Part shown: positions 44,415 to 57,734 of the stretch, piece after piece | How the letters are laid out: every line of letters begins with the position of its first letter | Position numbering within the stretch: position 1 is the first letter of the stretch | Assembly (NCBI RefSeq): GCF_039555335.1 | Contig: NC_092642.1 | Location: forward strand, 16,335,208-16,399,207 | DNA length: 64,000 nucleotides | Source of the DNA: Amphiura filiformis | Lineage: Eukaryota > Echinodermata > Ophiuroidea > Amphilepidida > Amphiuridae | Reading direction: 5' to 3' | Notes under the pieces: generated by a model | What the model was told of the DNA's origin: nothing | What the model saw: only the letters and a program-made list of their open reading frames with translations | Database searches by the model: none | Made by a program: the position numbers and the translations under genes

Positions 44415-46380
44415 CATTAGTACGCAACGTCACGCCCATACGGGCATTTTCCTCGATTATAGTGTCTTTGGAAATAGCGGATTGTATTAGAAAATGACGG
44501 GGCTATATTATGACTTCACAAAACTTTTTCTACTTTTGATATCTACAACAACAAGGAAGAAAGATAATCAACATGATTAGTAAGCAGAGAAGGAAACTTG
44601 CCAAATATCATGTGATTTTGTTTCATGCGGGATCAGACAATCAGTGAGCAGACAAGGAAAGTTGTGAAATCATGACATGTGATTGTTGTTTCGATTTGGT
44701 TTCATTTGCCCACATGTAACCAACGATTTACAACACAAATTTCCTTATTATAGAGGAAGCTTGCTATTATCGTGTATGTATTGATTCTATGTTACCTCGA
44801 AATTTTATTTAAGTTGGTACTACACCCCCTGATCAATTTTGTGACTAATTTTGCATTTTTCTCAAAAAATAACTACACACTGCCACTGGTAACAAAAGTT
44901 ATGTATATTATAGGGGAAAGGGATCCAATTATTTCACTGAAATGTCAGTGATTCAAGACAAGTGGTTAATTTATGTTAAATAAAAAATGAGGTACATTCT
45001 AGCGGTACCTGTTTTCTTATCATAAGTTATAATACGTTTATGGGACCTTTGGACGTCCAACCGATCGATTTGAACGTACCATTGGCCGGGAGAGGAGGCC
45101 TCTTTGTAGACGATAAATCAATATGACCTTCATCAAGTGAGGATCAGCCAAGCACGAAATGTTTCTTGTTTAACGTAACTAGCATATTATCTTATAAGTA
45201 TTTTTACCGTAGGCCTAATCATAATACAGGCCTGCCTCGAGTGTAATGTGCGGGTATATAGGATGATTTCTTTGATATTCTTCTTGATTTGATTAATATT
45301 ATACCTATTTCTTTTCTTTTAATATCTTAGGCCTAAACTTGTATTAGTGAAAATATAGTCTAAAACAAAATGGAATTTCCCTCCACGTTTTCTTTTTCAA
45401 ACAAAGTATTCAAGCTGGAAATAATGTCACGGATATTTTTGCGGCCATGTTTAAAGATACGTAATACCTATGTGATGGTTGATGAAGGTTCTGATATCAA
45501 CTACATGGACAATTAACTAAAATGGCATGGGAGATATATCAATTGTGTGAAGAATACTTTGTGAAAACAAGTTGAATTTAATGTACATGTAGTATATTAT
45601 TCTGAATTACAAAGTATTGGTTAGTACTTTTGTGATTTTTCCAATTGGCGTTAAACATGTTTAATACATGCCTGCATTTGTAATGCTTGTTGGTGAGTAA
45701 ACAAAATATTCTGTGTGCATGGCCTGAACTAAAGGTCCCTAGTGCAAATCCGTCTATTTATCCCGGGTTTAGAGAATGTGTACTCAACCGTTGCTGTCAA
45801 AAGACCTTTGATTCTGGATACTCGTCCTAGTATCTAATGACATTGTACCATAATGCCTACTGCGGATGCGGTGACATAGCATAATTCTCCACTGACGTAT
45901 ATAGAACATCATTAACAAACTTTAGTACTTCTCGGACCTAAAGATCATAAGAGATTATACACTTGGACGATGTTGTATTCATACTTGCATCTACCAGCAT
46001 CTACTGCGATGTCGCCTGAAGCTAACCTTTCGAATATGCTTCTTGTGTGGCATGTGTACATAAATGAATTAGGTATAAAGCATGCACGCAAGGTTAACAT
46101 CGTCACACGTCTGCACATGTCCGTAGGTGCTACACCAAGTATAAACTTTCATTTAACATTCTAACCAAGCACATGCACCTCAAACCAACCTTCTACCTCT
46201 CTTCCGGCAAACTTGGTCCAAGGGTCCCTTAAACGTACTATACCAGTGTGTTATTATTGCTGAACCATGAAATGGTATCAGCCAACCATTTGGTCTAAAA
46301 TGGACATATCTTTAAATGCCACGAAGGTGTGAACCCCAAGTGGTGTCAAATGAAAGAAAGAAGTAAAGAATATGATAAAA
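44415..46380. other. Mostly unannotated DNA with one repeat fragment
   Basis: A GGTACTACACCCCCTGATCA block at 44816 resembles the end of the TTAA-flanked element at 16929. No second end is seen. The rest holds nothing supportable. Confidence 0.35.
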
Positions 46381-46394
46381 ATATTTCCTGACAT

Positions 46395-46800
46395 CAGAGG
46401 TCATGCAAGGGGTCACAGGGGTCAAAAAAGGTCATTTTAACCAAAAATGCTCTAATTCAGCTGAAATTTATATGCAATGATCCTTATGACATTACTAAAC
46501 ATGTTTAAAATATTTTAATATTCATTTAAGGTCATTAAGGGGTCATAAAGGGGTCAAAGGTCAAGTTTCCAAAAATGCTCCAATTGAGCTGATATTTAAA
46601 TGCAATGATCTTTAAGACATTCTAAACATGTTTAAAATATTTTAAAATTCATTTAAGGTCATTAAGGGGTCAATAAAGGGGTCAAAGGTCAAGTTTTCAA
46701 AATGGTTCAATTGAGCTGAAATTTAAATGCAATGATCCTTATGACATTCTAAACATGTTTAAAATAATTTAATGTTCATTTAAGGTCATTAAGGTTAAAC
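46395..46800. repeat. Tandem repeat of ~127-bp unit, three copies
   Basis: The unit contains AAGGTCATTAAGGGGTCA, GTCAAAGGTCAAGTTT, GCTCCAATTGAGCTGA, TTAAATGCAATGATC and ACATTCTAAACATGTTTAAA. A further copy lies at 60371-60520. Confidence 0.85.
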
Positions 46801-47445
46801 AAAGTGTTGAAGGGCTTTACCTCCAGAAAAAATATATTATTACCTTATACGTAAGAAAATATGTCTACTTATCATGTGAAATAAAAAAATCCGGAAAAAA
46901 ATGTGTGAAAATGTGTTTTAGCCTATTTTTTTAGCTCTTGTCAAGCACTATTATTCGATTTGTTTACAAGCGCCAAGCAACTGTCGTCTAGGAGAGTGAT
47001 TGACATCTTTATTATTAGAGAAGAATGGAATCTGTATAGTTCATGAATATTCATGTAGTATTTATACAACCTGTATCCCAGCCATTTTGCTTAGCTATCA
47101 TAATCGTTCATATAAGACGCCCATATGATCCATGGTGTTAAACTGATATTCAGCAACTTTATATCTCTCGATCTTTGCGATCCGAAATATTGAATTTCAA
47201 CTTTAGGCACATCTCTAGCAAGATAATTAAATACCTGTCACAAATAGAGGTCTTGAAATGTTACTTGCAACGTTAAAAATGTGAATAGAGAACAAATCGG
47301 GTTCAAACATGCTTCAAAAATATTAAGGTAATTGTCAACGCCTACTACCAGAATAGCCGGAAGAGGGCAGACTTCATAAGGGAGTGTTCATAATATATTT
47401 TAGTGGGGGACAAAGAATTTGAACTTATTTCGGGAAATTTCCTGG

Positions 47446-47866
47446 TGTAGCCACCACCTTATGACTTGGAAATATACCTGACTGGCGCCCTCTATTTTGG
47501 ACCATAACTTCAGGCAGAGATCAGCAAATATCTTGAATGTTATCATGCCGGTTGTTTGAATGCTCGGAAGTTACATCTTTTTCTACCGCAAAGATTGCGG
47601 AAAGATAGCGTAAAGATTCTGTCTAGTGGATAGATAATATATGTTTGAAGATAGGAGAAAGGAAATAAAGCCAAAGGACAAGAACGATAAGTATCGCTTC
47701 AATGTTGTTTATACTCCTGTCATTATCATCTGCAAATCTTGCGTGTGATGGGGAAATGGGTCATTCCGAGTCTTGTCAGACCAAATCGATGTGATATTAT
47801 GAAAAGAACCAGGGCCGCTAAAAGATCAGCGATAGACTCAAGAACGAGTCAAAATTAGACCCTACA
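47446..47866 (+). repeat. 5' LTR of the BEL/Pao element
   Basis: 421 bp, reading as identical to the 3' copy. A primer-binding site directly after it was not identified. Confidence 0.95.
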
Positions 47867-48327
47867 TTAGTAGAAAAAGGATGTATATGATCGTTATCTC
47901 GATTTATACACAAGACATAAAGCCAGTGGCTTCGAGAAAGTTCACAAAAAGTTTATTGTGCATGTACATTTGCATTATCAGTGCATTGGTATACACACGT
48001 ACAGTGACAGTGTATAGCCCGGTGTGTAGATTGCAATCTGCTCAGTCACAGCGCTGTGAGAAAATCAGCTCACTTGAAACACGCTGGCGCTAGACTTGAT
48101 CAAGACTTGCGTTCATGCTGATAGTGGACCTAAATAGGCTAGGTCTAACTTGCATGGTTTTGGACTTAGATAAGTCTAATCATTGTTTTGACTGGATTTC
48201 ATCCTTGCCCTTGACAAAAGTTGAAATAAGTTTCTGAATTTAATTCAGGGACCATCTCAGATTTAGTGAGATAGTAAACAAGCCAGTTTATTGTAAAATA
48301 GACTCAATATGGCTGCAAAATATCCAG

Positions 48328-51300
48328 GTGATATTGAACAGATTGAAAATGCTAGTATTGCTAAAAAGCAAAGTTAGCAGAAGATCAAAGAGTAGTATTA
48401 GCAGTGCTATTGCCAAGGCTGCTCTGCGTAAAGCAGAGTTAATGAGTAAACAAACAATAGTTCAAAAAAGACAAGCAATTGAGAAAAAAGAGCTTGAATT
48501 GCAACAGCAAAAGGAGTCTTTAGAGATAGATGCAGAATTGGAATTAGAAAATACCAAATTAGAAATTTATGAAAATTTCAGTACAACAGAAGGTAGTCAA
48601 GAAAGTTTGAATCTACCATCTACTATAGACAGCAGAAAAACTGTACAAAGTTGGCTTGATAACCAAGATGATAGTCCTGGAAAAGTTGAAATTCAGGAAC
48701 CAGTCGTACAAAAATCTGATGTAAGAAAGCAAAGGCCTACATTAGATGTTCATGTAGACAGGGTTATGGCAGCTGGACAAGACATACTTCCTGAACCACA
48801 GGTAGAAACTGTACATGTTGAATTGGCTTCTAATATAAAGCAGGGTGATGATAGGAATATAGTACCTCATCATCAGGAGTCAGCACAGAAAGTACAGGTG
48901 AACCTGAAAGTACCAGTGCCACCAAATAGACTTCCTGCTTCATTGAAACCTAGAAATATAGACCCAGTAGTCAGGCTGAAAGTTAGACAGCCAAAGTTGG
49001 AAGACCACAGATCTGAACGTGATGTGAACCGGCCACGGCTTGATTACAATAGTTATCCAGAGGAATATACATTCCGACCAAGACATGTGCATGACGATGC
49101 ACCTCCTATGAAACCATATAGACACATGCAGGGACCAGCACCTGCAGATCAGTATGATCAGTTTATGCCATATTACATGGACTATAGACCACAGCAACAG
49201 CCATATTTTGGCCCACCATATTATCCAACAGTTAGTGTACCCACACAGCCTGTTGACCCCCACATGTTCCAATAACTAGTGTACCCACACAGCCTGTTGG
49301 CCCCCACATGTTCCAACAGCTAGTGTACCAACAGAGCCTCAACAGCAAAGACAGGCAGATCATTCTGCAGACCAAGCTGAACAGCTTAGTGAATTGACCC
49401 GATTGCTGATAAAACAGCAGTTGCGCGCTTTATTGCCAGAGACGAAGATCCAGACTTTCGATGGAGATCCGTTAAAGTATACATCATTTATGAGAGCCTT
49501 CGCATTTGGTGTCGAGGACAAGACAGATGATGAGAAAGAAAGACTGGAGTTCTTGTGTCAGCATACAGATGGAGATGCCAAGAAATATGTAGAGAGCTAT
49601 CTTCATTATGAGGATCCAAAGGAAGGCTTTGAGAAAGCTAAAGAAACTTTAGCCAAGAAGTTTGGAAGTGGCCATAAAATTGCACAAGCAATGCTGAAAA
49701 AGGCCAAATCCTGGCAAGAAGTTAAAGATGAAGATAAAAGCTTAAATGCCTTTTCGCTATTTCTTACCGAGTGTAAGAACATGATGCAGACAGTGGATGC
49801 GTTAAGTGAGTTAGATCATTCTAACACCCTGAAGATTCTTGTTGCGAAACTGCCATACCGACACAGGAATCTATGGAGAAATAAAGTGTATGCTATTGAA
49901 GAAGAACAAGGAAACACAGTAAAGTTCAGCGATCTTGTTCAGTTTGTCGACAGACAGGCGAGAATAATTGCGAATCCAGTGTTTGGTAGAATAGGGAACT
50001 CAGAATCCTTCAGTAGCAACAAGAAGAAAGCCTTCACTACAACTGCTCTAGAGTTCACAGAGAAGAAAGCTTCAAACAAGTCATGCACCTACTGTGGAGA
50101 TGGCACCAAGCACAAGATCATGGAATGCAGAAAATTCTCCAAGTTGCAACCTAAGGAGAAATCAGCCTTCTGTTTTGACAAAAAATTGTGCTTTGGTTGT
50201 TTGGAAGCAGGACATCCCAAGAAGCAGTGTAAGGATCTGTTGAAGTGCAGTAAATGTCAGAAAACGCATCCAACTGCGATGCATAGAGACAAACGAGAGC
50301 AAGAATCTCAACCACCTAAACGAAATAAGTCACAAGAAGAGGTAACTGCTAGTGGCAGTAATGTAGTGACTGGTTGCACCAAGACTCTAGCTTCAGCAGC
50401 TACAAGTAGTGATACCTCACCATTAATGACCATAATACCAGTATTGATGAAGCATGAAGCTAGCGATAGTTTCATAGCCACATATGCTTTCTTGGACAAC
50501 GGTTGTGATGCGGTTTTTGCCTCTTCGCTACTACAACAGCGAATGAACCTGAGGACTCAAAAAAGAAAACTGCTAATAGGAACTTTGACTTCGAAGAAAA
50601 CCGTGAACTCAAAGGTGGTGTTGGATAAGTTGCTAGTGGGTGATTTAAATCAGAAGAATTTCATCCCGTTACCTCAGGTGTATATCGAAGACAAGATTCC
50701 AGTTTCCGCAAAGGACGCACCGACTCAAGAAGATCTGAGAAGATGGGCACACCTTTGCGATATACAGTTGCCAGTAATACCAAGCGAGTACCCATGTATT
50801 CCAGAGGTAACAATGATGATTGGAAGCAACACTCCGGCAGCCACCATGCCGCTGGAATTGGCCACAGGAGCAATTGGTGAGCCATACGCTGTACTCACAC
50901 CCCTGGGATGGGCAGTGTACGGTATTCCAGGAAGGTTTAACAAGCAAGTTCAAACCTACTTCTGCAGTGTAATAGAAGATAGCCTGGAAAATTTGGAGAC
51001 CCAGTTCCAGTCGTATGTGAACCATGAGTTCAACGAACGTATGAGTGATGGTCGGTTGGCGATGTCAGCAGAAGACCAACGTTTCCTGAATATGGTGACT
51101 GGTAGTGTAAAAACTGTTGATGGGCATTATGAGATTGGACTGCCGTTTAGAGATGGAAACCCACAGATGCCAGACAACAGAGCAGTGGTAGAGAGTAGAA
51201 CACACTTCCTTAAGAGGAAATTCATAAAGAATGAACAATTCAAAACAGAGTACACAAAGGCCATGGAACAAACTATAGCCAAGGGCTACGCAGAGCCAGT

Positions 51301-54295
51301 GCCAGATGATGAGATCAACCAGACAGATGGTTCCACCTGGTACATACCCCACCATGGAGTGTACAATGCTGAGAAACAGAAATTGAGGGTAGTCTTTGAC
51401 TGCGCCATTACATGCCAAGGCAGGTGTCTGAACAAGGAGCTCCTACAAGGGCCGGATTTAACCAATACCCTGGTCGGCGTGCTGTTGAGATTTCGTCAGG
51501 CACAAGTTGCCTTGGTAGCAGACATTGAGGCGATGTTCTGTCAGGTTAAGGTACCTGTACATGACCGCAACTACCTGCGCTTTCTTTGGTGGCCAGGAGG
51601 CAACGTGGAACTACCACTTAGAGAGTATCGGATGGTGGTACATTTGTTTGGGGCCACGTCGTCACCCGCCTGTGCCAGCTTTGCCTTAAAGCAGACCGCC
51701 AAGGACAACAGAAATCAGTTTGATGAGTTAGTAACAGATACAGTATGTCACAACTTTTATGTAGATGACTTACTGACATCAGTACCCACAGAAGAAAAAG
51801 CTGTGAAGTTGAGCCAAGACCTTAGCACAATCTGCAGTAAGGGTGGATTTCACCTTACTAAGTGGGCTAGCAACCATCAGAATGTCATGGATGCTATCCC
51901 AGAAGAAGAAAGGTCGCCCACCACAAAGAACTTAGACCTTGAAAGCCAGAAGATGAGCCACAAAACTTTGGGCATGTGGTGGCACGTGGAGTCCGACCAG
52001 TTTGGTTTCAAGATTGAGCAGAAGTCCAACCCTATGACAAGACGCGGCATGATGTCGACACTATGCTCGCTCTACGACCCTCTTGGATTTGCAAGTCCAG
52101 TGATTCTGCCAGCCAAACAGATGCTGCAAGAGTTGTGTCGGTTGAAATATGGTTGGGACGATGAGGTGCCTGATGAAATGAAGAGAAAGTGGCACAAGTG
52201 GTGGATAAGCATTCCAGAGTTAGAACACTTCAAGATCCAAAGATGTTGGAGGCCAGATGGATTTGAGAATGCTGAAGTCCAAGTACATCACTTTGCAGAT
52301 GCAAGTGACCGTGGATACGGAACAGCTTCATACCTGAGACTTTTGAATGAAGCTGGTGACGTAGAATGCAACCTCATCCTCAGTAAGGCTCGTGTGGCTC
52401 CAATAAAGCAGGTGTCCATTCCCCGCATGGAGTTATCTGCAGCAACATTGGCTGTGAAAGTGGACAATATGATAAAGAGAGAGTTGGGCATTCAAGCTAC
52501 CACCATTTTCTGGTCAGATAGCCAGACGGTACTTAAATATATCAAGAACGAGACAGCCCGATTTCCAGTCTTTGTGGCTAATAGGATTGCTGTAATCAGA
52601 GACGGGTCTAGCCCAAAGCAGTGGAGGTACGTGCCCAGTGCATGCAATCCCGCTGACCATGCATCCAGAGGCCTGTCAGTCAAGCAGCTGGTAGAAAGAC
52701 CAGACTGGATAAAGGGGCCGGCGTTCTTGTTAGAACCAGAGGAAGAGTGGCCGGGTGTAGAACCGGCAGTATCAGAAGAATCTCCAGAGTCCACAGACGT
52801 GGAAGTCCACGCTGTTACAGCTGAAGACCAGAGCCAAGATAATGCTATAGACCAGCTGATAGAGCACTACTCCAGCTGGACAAGGCTCAGAAGAGCAGCG
52901 GCCTGGTGGCTGAGACTTAAGAAGATTCTTAGAACCAAACAGAGACAGAGTCACAACTTCACAGACGCACTTACTGTGCAGGAGTTGGAAGAGGCAGAGT
53001 GTGCAATCATAAAACATGCACAGAAATCTCTGCAACTAGACTCAAAGCTTACCAATTTGGACCCACAGGTGATGGATGGGATGGTAAGAGTAGGCGGTAG
53101 ACTGAAAAACGCCAAGATACCGCAGAATGCGAAGCATCAACTTATCATTCCGAAAGATCATCACATAGCGACTCTCATAGTCCGTCATATTCATGGAGAG
53201 ATTCATCACCAGGGTAGTAACCACGTTCTCGCCGAATTACGACAGAAATACTGGATTGTGAAGGCCCGAGCTAAGGTGAAGTCAGTCTTAGGGAAGTGCA
53301 TAATCTGCAGAAAACACCGAATGCCAGTTAGCAAACAGAAGATGGCTGATCTTCCCGCCTACCGAGTAAAGAGTGATGATCCAGCCTTTACAGTCACTGG
53401 ATTAGATTACTTCGGACCCTTCCATATAAAGCAGGGCAGAGTAACAAGGAAGAGATACGGTATGCTGTTCACGTGCATGAATAGCAGAGCAGTCCACATT
53501 GAAGTCGCTCACACCCTGGACACTAGTTCCTGTATTGATGGGATTAGGCGATTTATAGCAAGGCGTGGACCAGTCAAAGTAATTCACTCTGACAACGGAA
53601 CCAACTTGGTCGGTGCGGACAATGAGTTACGGAGCGCTCTGCAAGAACTAGACCAAGACAAAATCCACAACTTCTCAACATCCCACACATTTGAATGGCG
53701 ATACAATCCACCAGCAGCCTCCCACCACGGTGGAGTATGGGAAAGGCAAATTCGTACTGTAAGGAAGTTAATGTGTGCCATCCTCAATGAACAACACCTG
53801 AAGACATGCACGTCGGATGAGCAACTTCATACCTTCATGTGTGAGATAGAATCGACGTTGAACAGCAGGCCACTCACAAGAGTGTCGGATGATCCGGATG
53901 ACTTGGATGTCATCGCGCCCCGGGACCTCTTGTTGCTGAGACCGAGGGCGGACATGCCACCTGGGTGCTTTGTCGAGAAGGACATCTACGCTCGTAGACG
54001 TTGGCGTCAGATCCAATACCTGGCAGATTTGTTTTGGCAAAGGTGGCTGAAGGAATATTTACCTGAACTTCAGCGCAGACAGCGCTGGCTGCAGCCACAG
54101 AGGAATCTGAAGACAGGAGACGTTGTTCTCATAGTAGATGAGTCAGCTCCTAGGAATTCCTGGTTGATGGGAAAGATCGTCACAACTCTGCCAGACAAGA
54201 ATGGTCGAGTGCGACAGGTTGATGTGCGAACCAAGTCATCCACCCTACGGAGGCCCATCAGCAAGTTGTGCCTGTTGTTGGAGGCAGAAGAATAA
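48328..54295 (+). CDS. BEL/Pao gag-pol coding region
   Basis: Parts in order: a coiled-coil-prone Gag N-terminal region rich in K, E and Q; a BEL-type Gag domain (ETKIQTFDGDPLKY...); a zinc-knuckle region (CTYCGDG, CFGCLEAGHPKKQC); an aspartic protease-type motif (AFLDNGCDAVF); reverse transcriptase with VADIEAMFCQV and FYVDDLL; RNase H of the Pao type (HFADASDRGYG); integrase with an H-C-C zinc region and the three acidic blocks around TGLDYFGP, HSDNGTNLVG and HGGVWERQIR; and a C-terminal domain ending near PISKLCLL. This order (protease, RT, RNase H, integrase) and these motifs mark BEL/Pao. Most of pol is one long open frame. Confidence 0.9.
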
Positions 54296-55781
54296 GCTGT
54301 CTGTTTCCATGGTTTCTGGAGACTTGAAGTCCAGAGCCTATGTCTTTTATGTTTGTTAGATTGACTTTGTCTTGTCTTGATGTATCCGGTAGGGAATGTC
54401 TCAGGTGTCTTGTTGTTAAAAATCATCAAAATCATGGCCTATTGATAACAGTAGACTTCACTAGGTGACACTTGCGCAGTGCGTAGGTCTTCGTATACAA
54501 AAGACATCTGCGCAGGCAATACAAATTTATACATTAGGGAGACACTTGCGCAGTGCGTAGGTACGCGATGCAGCACTCGCGCAGATGCGAACACGGTAAC
54601 ACAGATCAAATGGGTTTATCGGAGTAAGATTATTAAGAATTTGGTGCACAACCTTGTCTGTGTATTCTGGCCAGGACATGGACAATTGTTGTGCAATTTG
54701 TTTGTGGAATGTTTTGAAAGGCATTGGATTGATAAGAGAGGATATGTTTTGTAATGGAAATTTATGATTCAAAGGTTTGATTCTTTGATGGAAGTCATCC
54801 GTGAACATTTGATTGCCTAACATGGAAATAGAGCATTCCTTGTGTTTGTACTTGTACTTGTAATTGGCAACCATGTTGTTTTTGAGTTGCCACGTCGTTG
54901 TTCGGTTTGATTCAAGAAAAGAAGAAAAAATCATACTGACACGAAACACCCATAAACACCAACAAAAAACAAATATTATTGTATGAAAGAAAGATTGAAT
55001 AAAAAAGAAATCAAAAAATATAAAAATAATTTTGAGTATAGTAATTGCGTCGGTAATCGTTTGTGCCACCTATGGCTGTATGGAGCCATTTGCTTCGGAA
55101 CTACCGACCATAATTTAGGATCAGCAAACGTTTGTACCACTCATGTTGGAGCATGAGCTTCGGAATTGCTGATCAATGGATCCAGCGAGTTTGTAATTCA
55201 TCAAGTTCATCATGGACCGTCGGATTCCAGGGAACCCCGCAGTAAGGAGCAGCGTTGGAGCAGTAAGCCAGCAGCGCATGATCTTCTTCCAATGTTTCAT
55301 CTGGAGTGCCGAACCGATGTGGATTATGTTATTTGGACAATGGACATTTGTGATTAGGACACGAAAACTTTTGATTAGGATTTAAGATAATCCATGGAAC
55401 CAGTGATTTTTAGTGAAATTCGCTAAATTGTTTGATACCACAGTCAAAGAACTATAAAGCATCATTTGAACTATATTATGACTGTGAAATGTGACTATAG
55501 CGCTGCTACAGTGTGAACTCTTACATTATACTTAGTTATATTAGTGGAGAAATCATTATAGACAGTATATAATCTCCATAAAGCGCCATTGTTGAATCAA
55601 TAAGTGTTATATTCAGCTATCAACAGGATCAGTAAAGTTGGAGATAAAAGATTATTGTTAAATTTCGGCATTGTTTTGGCCCAAATTTAGTTTGCCATTT
55701 TTGGATCAAAATTTATTGTTTGTTATTAAAAGAAGTGCTTAGTAATTGCATGTTTGACACATGGCAATTAAGGGGCCGGTA
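54296..55781 (+). other. Non-coding region between pol and the 3' LTR
   Basis: It contains a perfect 22-bp direct repeat whose core is TTGCGCAGTGCGTAGGT (54467-54488 and 54541-54562). It also has two imperfect CGTTTGT-CCAC-ATG units around 55057-55170. An antisense frame of 180 codons (54527-55069) has no recognised domain. Confidence 0.7.
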
Positions 55782-56202
55782 TGTAGCCACCACCTTATGA
55801 CTTGGAAATATACCTGACTGGCGCCCTCTATTTTGGACCATAACTTCAGGCAGAGATCAGCAAATATCTTGAATGTTATCATGCCGGTTGTTTGAATGCT
55901 CGGAAGTTACATCTTTTTCTACCGCAAAGATTGCGGAAAGATAGCGTAAAGATTCTGTCTAGTGGATAGATAATATATGTTTGAAGATAGGAGAAAGGAA
56001 ATAAAGCCAAAGGACAAGAACGATAAGTATCGCTTCAATGTTGTTTATACTCCTGTCATTATCATCTGCAAATCTTGCGTGTGATGGGGAAATGGGTCAT
56101 TCCGAGTCTTGTCAGACCAAATCGATGTGATATTATGAAAAGAACCAGGGCCGCTAAAAGATCAGCGATAGACTCAAGAACGAGTCAAAATTAGACCCTA
56201 CA
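55782..56202 (+). repeat. 3' LTR of the BEL/Pao element
   Basis: 421 bp, reading as identical to the 5' copy and followed by the CCTGG target duplication. Confidence 0.95.
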
Positions 56203-56207
56203 CCTGG

Positions 56208-57413
56208 GTTTTTGGTTTTGTTTTTTTATTTTATCTTCCTGTTCGGGTGTTTCGGTTGGCACATTTTCGGGGCATTTTCATGCACTTCACAGGAGTTTTT
56301 TCGTGGCTTCTCTGTAGCTGTCGTGTGTCTTTTTCCCCACGTAGGCCTACAGGGTATAAATAATAAATGAATAATAATATATGAAAAAAAGAATCTGGAA
56401 CTTCAACGTCAAAAAACAAAACAAAAACAAGACAAACTGTACCCTGCTAAAAATATCAACCCCATATCCTCTCTGAGAATAAAAATAATAAGACTCCAAC
56501 CTCACCTGCAAAAAAAATTTTTTCGGGGGATAATTTGGGATAAGTTCGGGCCTATTTTATTGCGACAATTTTCAAAATCTATAAGGTGAAATACGGTGTC
56601 GTGGGGATGTGCGGCAGATTTGGGGTGCATTTTCAGCCATTTAGTTTAGACTCTGTTGTATTTTTAGCCATTCTCGAAAAAGTAAAAATTTGCGAAAACT
56701 TTCAGTCCAAAAGTTGATACAATTTTGGGTCTGTTTTATTCAAATTTGGTTTAAAATCGTACCGTAGTTTTTCGGAGTCACAGCCTCACATCCTTACCCA
56801 AACCAACTTGAGAAGGTTCCCCCGGTGTGTGTGCAAATTTGCAATTTATAGGCCTACACTCATCATTTAAGCCTAAAATCAAAGTGTTAATACCATTAAC
56901 ACTACCATGGCCCGTTTTGTCGTGATGACTATTTTAAATTATAAATCTGGTCCCGCTAGAGGTGTGTTTTTACCCGCGGAGGTCTCTCCCTCGGGTTCGT
57001 GGATGTGCCACAGTTTTGGGGTAGGCCTACCTTTTCAACGACTATGATAGGTGGGTTTACAGCGAAGACCAACTTTTGGGCGCATTTTGGCAAAAGTGCC
57101 CTTAAAAAGCGTCAAATTAGGCCAAATGTGGGTGACTTTGATCCCCGCGGTACAAATGTTTTGAAGAGACCCGCCTGAGGTGTTTTTATAAAAAAATGGT
57201 CGGGCCTGCTAAAAACCTCCCGGAATCAAGCATGGGTAGGCATACCAAAATGCCTTGAGAGACCCCCCCCCCCCCAACCCAGCGCCGGGACCTCCATGAC
57301 ATGATATTCTCCGCGAGTCCACCAGAAAATATAAAAATATAACATTTTGATAGGCCTACTAGACCTATATTTGTCTGTAAACCTCATAGTTGTAGGCTAC
57401 CGCGTATGTCTAC
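56208..57413. other. Unannotated DNA right of the BEL element
   Basis: C-rich runs and TTTGGG words suggest old element sequence. A poly-C tract lies near 57265-57275. No gene is supported. Confidence 0.35.
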
Positions 57414-57421
57414 CGTGATGA

Positions 57422-57734
57422 CAGTAGCGTAGCTGCCGGGGGGCAATTGCAAAATTGCCTATTTGGGCCCCCCCCCTAGTGCAAGGAAAAAAAAGAGGGA
57501 AAGAGGGGGGGGAAGAGGAAAAAAGAGAGGGTGAGAGGAGGGGCAGAGAGATGGGGAATCCAAACGATATGCAATACAGCTCAATAGGCCTACCATATAC
57601 GATTATTATCAATAAGCCTGGCAAAAATTGTCTATTTGGGCCCCCGCCCCCAGTGGGAAATTTGGTGGATTTGGGCCCCGCCCCATAGGGCCTACATTCT
57701 TGCCCCTCCTGGAAAAATCCCAGCTACGCCGCTG
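57422..57734. mobile_element. hAT-type MITE with perfect 8-bp TSD
   Basis: It begins CAGTAGCGTAGCTGCC and ends CAGCTACGCCGCTG, flanked by CGTGATGA (57414-57421 and 57735-57742). It is an inverted relative of 16302-16535. Confidence 0.85.

Larger units (their letters stand above)
47446..56202 (+). mobile_element. BEL/Pao LTR retrotransposon, young and nearly whole
   Basis: An 8757-bp element with two 421-bp LTRs that read as identical, both TGTAGCC...CCTACA. A 5-bp target duplication, CCTGG, lies at 47441-47445 and 56203-56207. A purine-rich AAGGGGCCGGTA precedes the 3' LTR. Identical LTRs imply a very recent insertion. The coding part is close to complete, with about one apparent interruption. 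No env-like frame is recognised; about 1.5 kb between pol and the 3' LTR has no sense coding. Confidence 0.95.

Noticed and set aside
50308-53811. Antisense and out-of-frame reading frames across the BEL pol region
   Set aside because: They are shadows of the long pol frame and have no family motifs.
54527-55069. A 180-codon antisense frame as a gene
   Set aside because: No recognised domain, start context or splice support; kept only as part of a finding on the non-coding tail.
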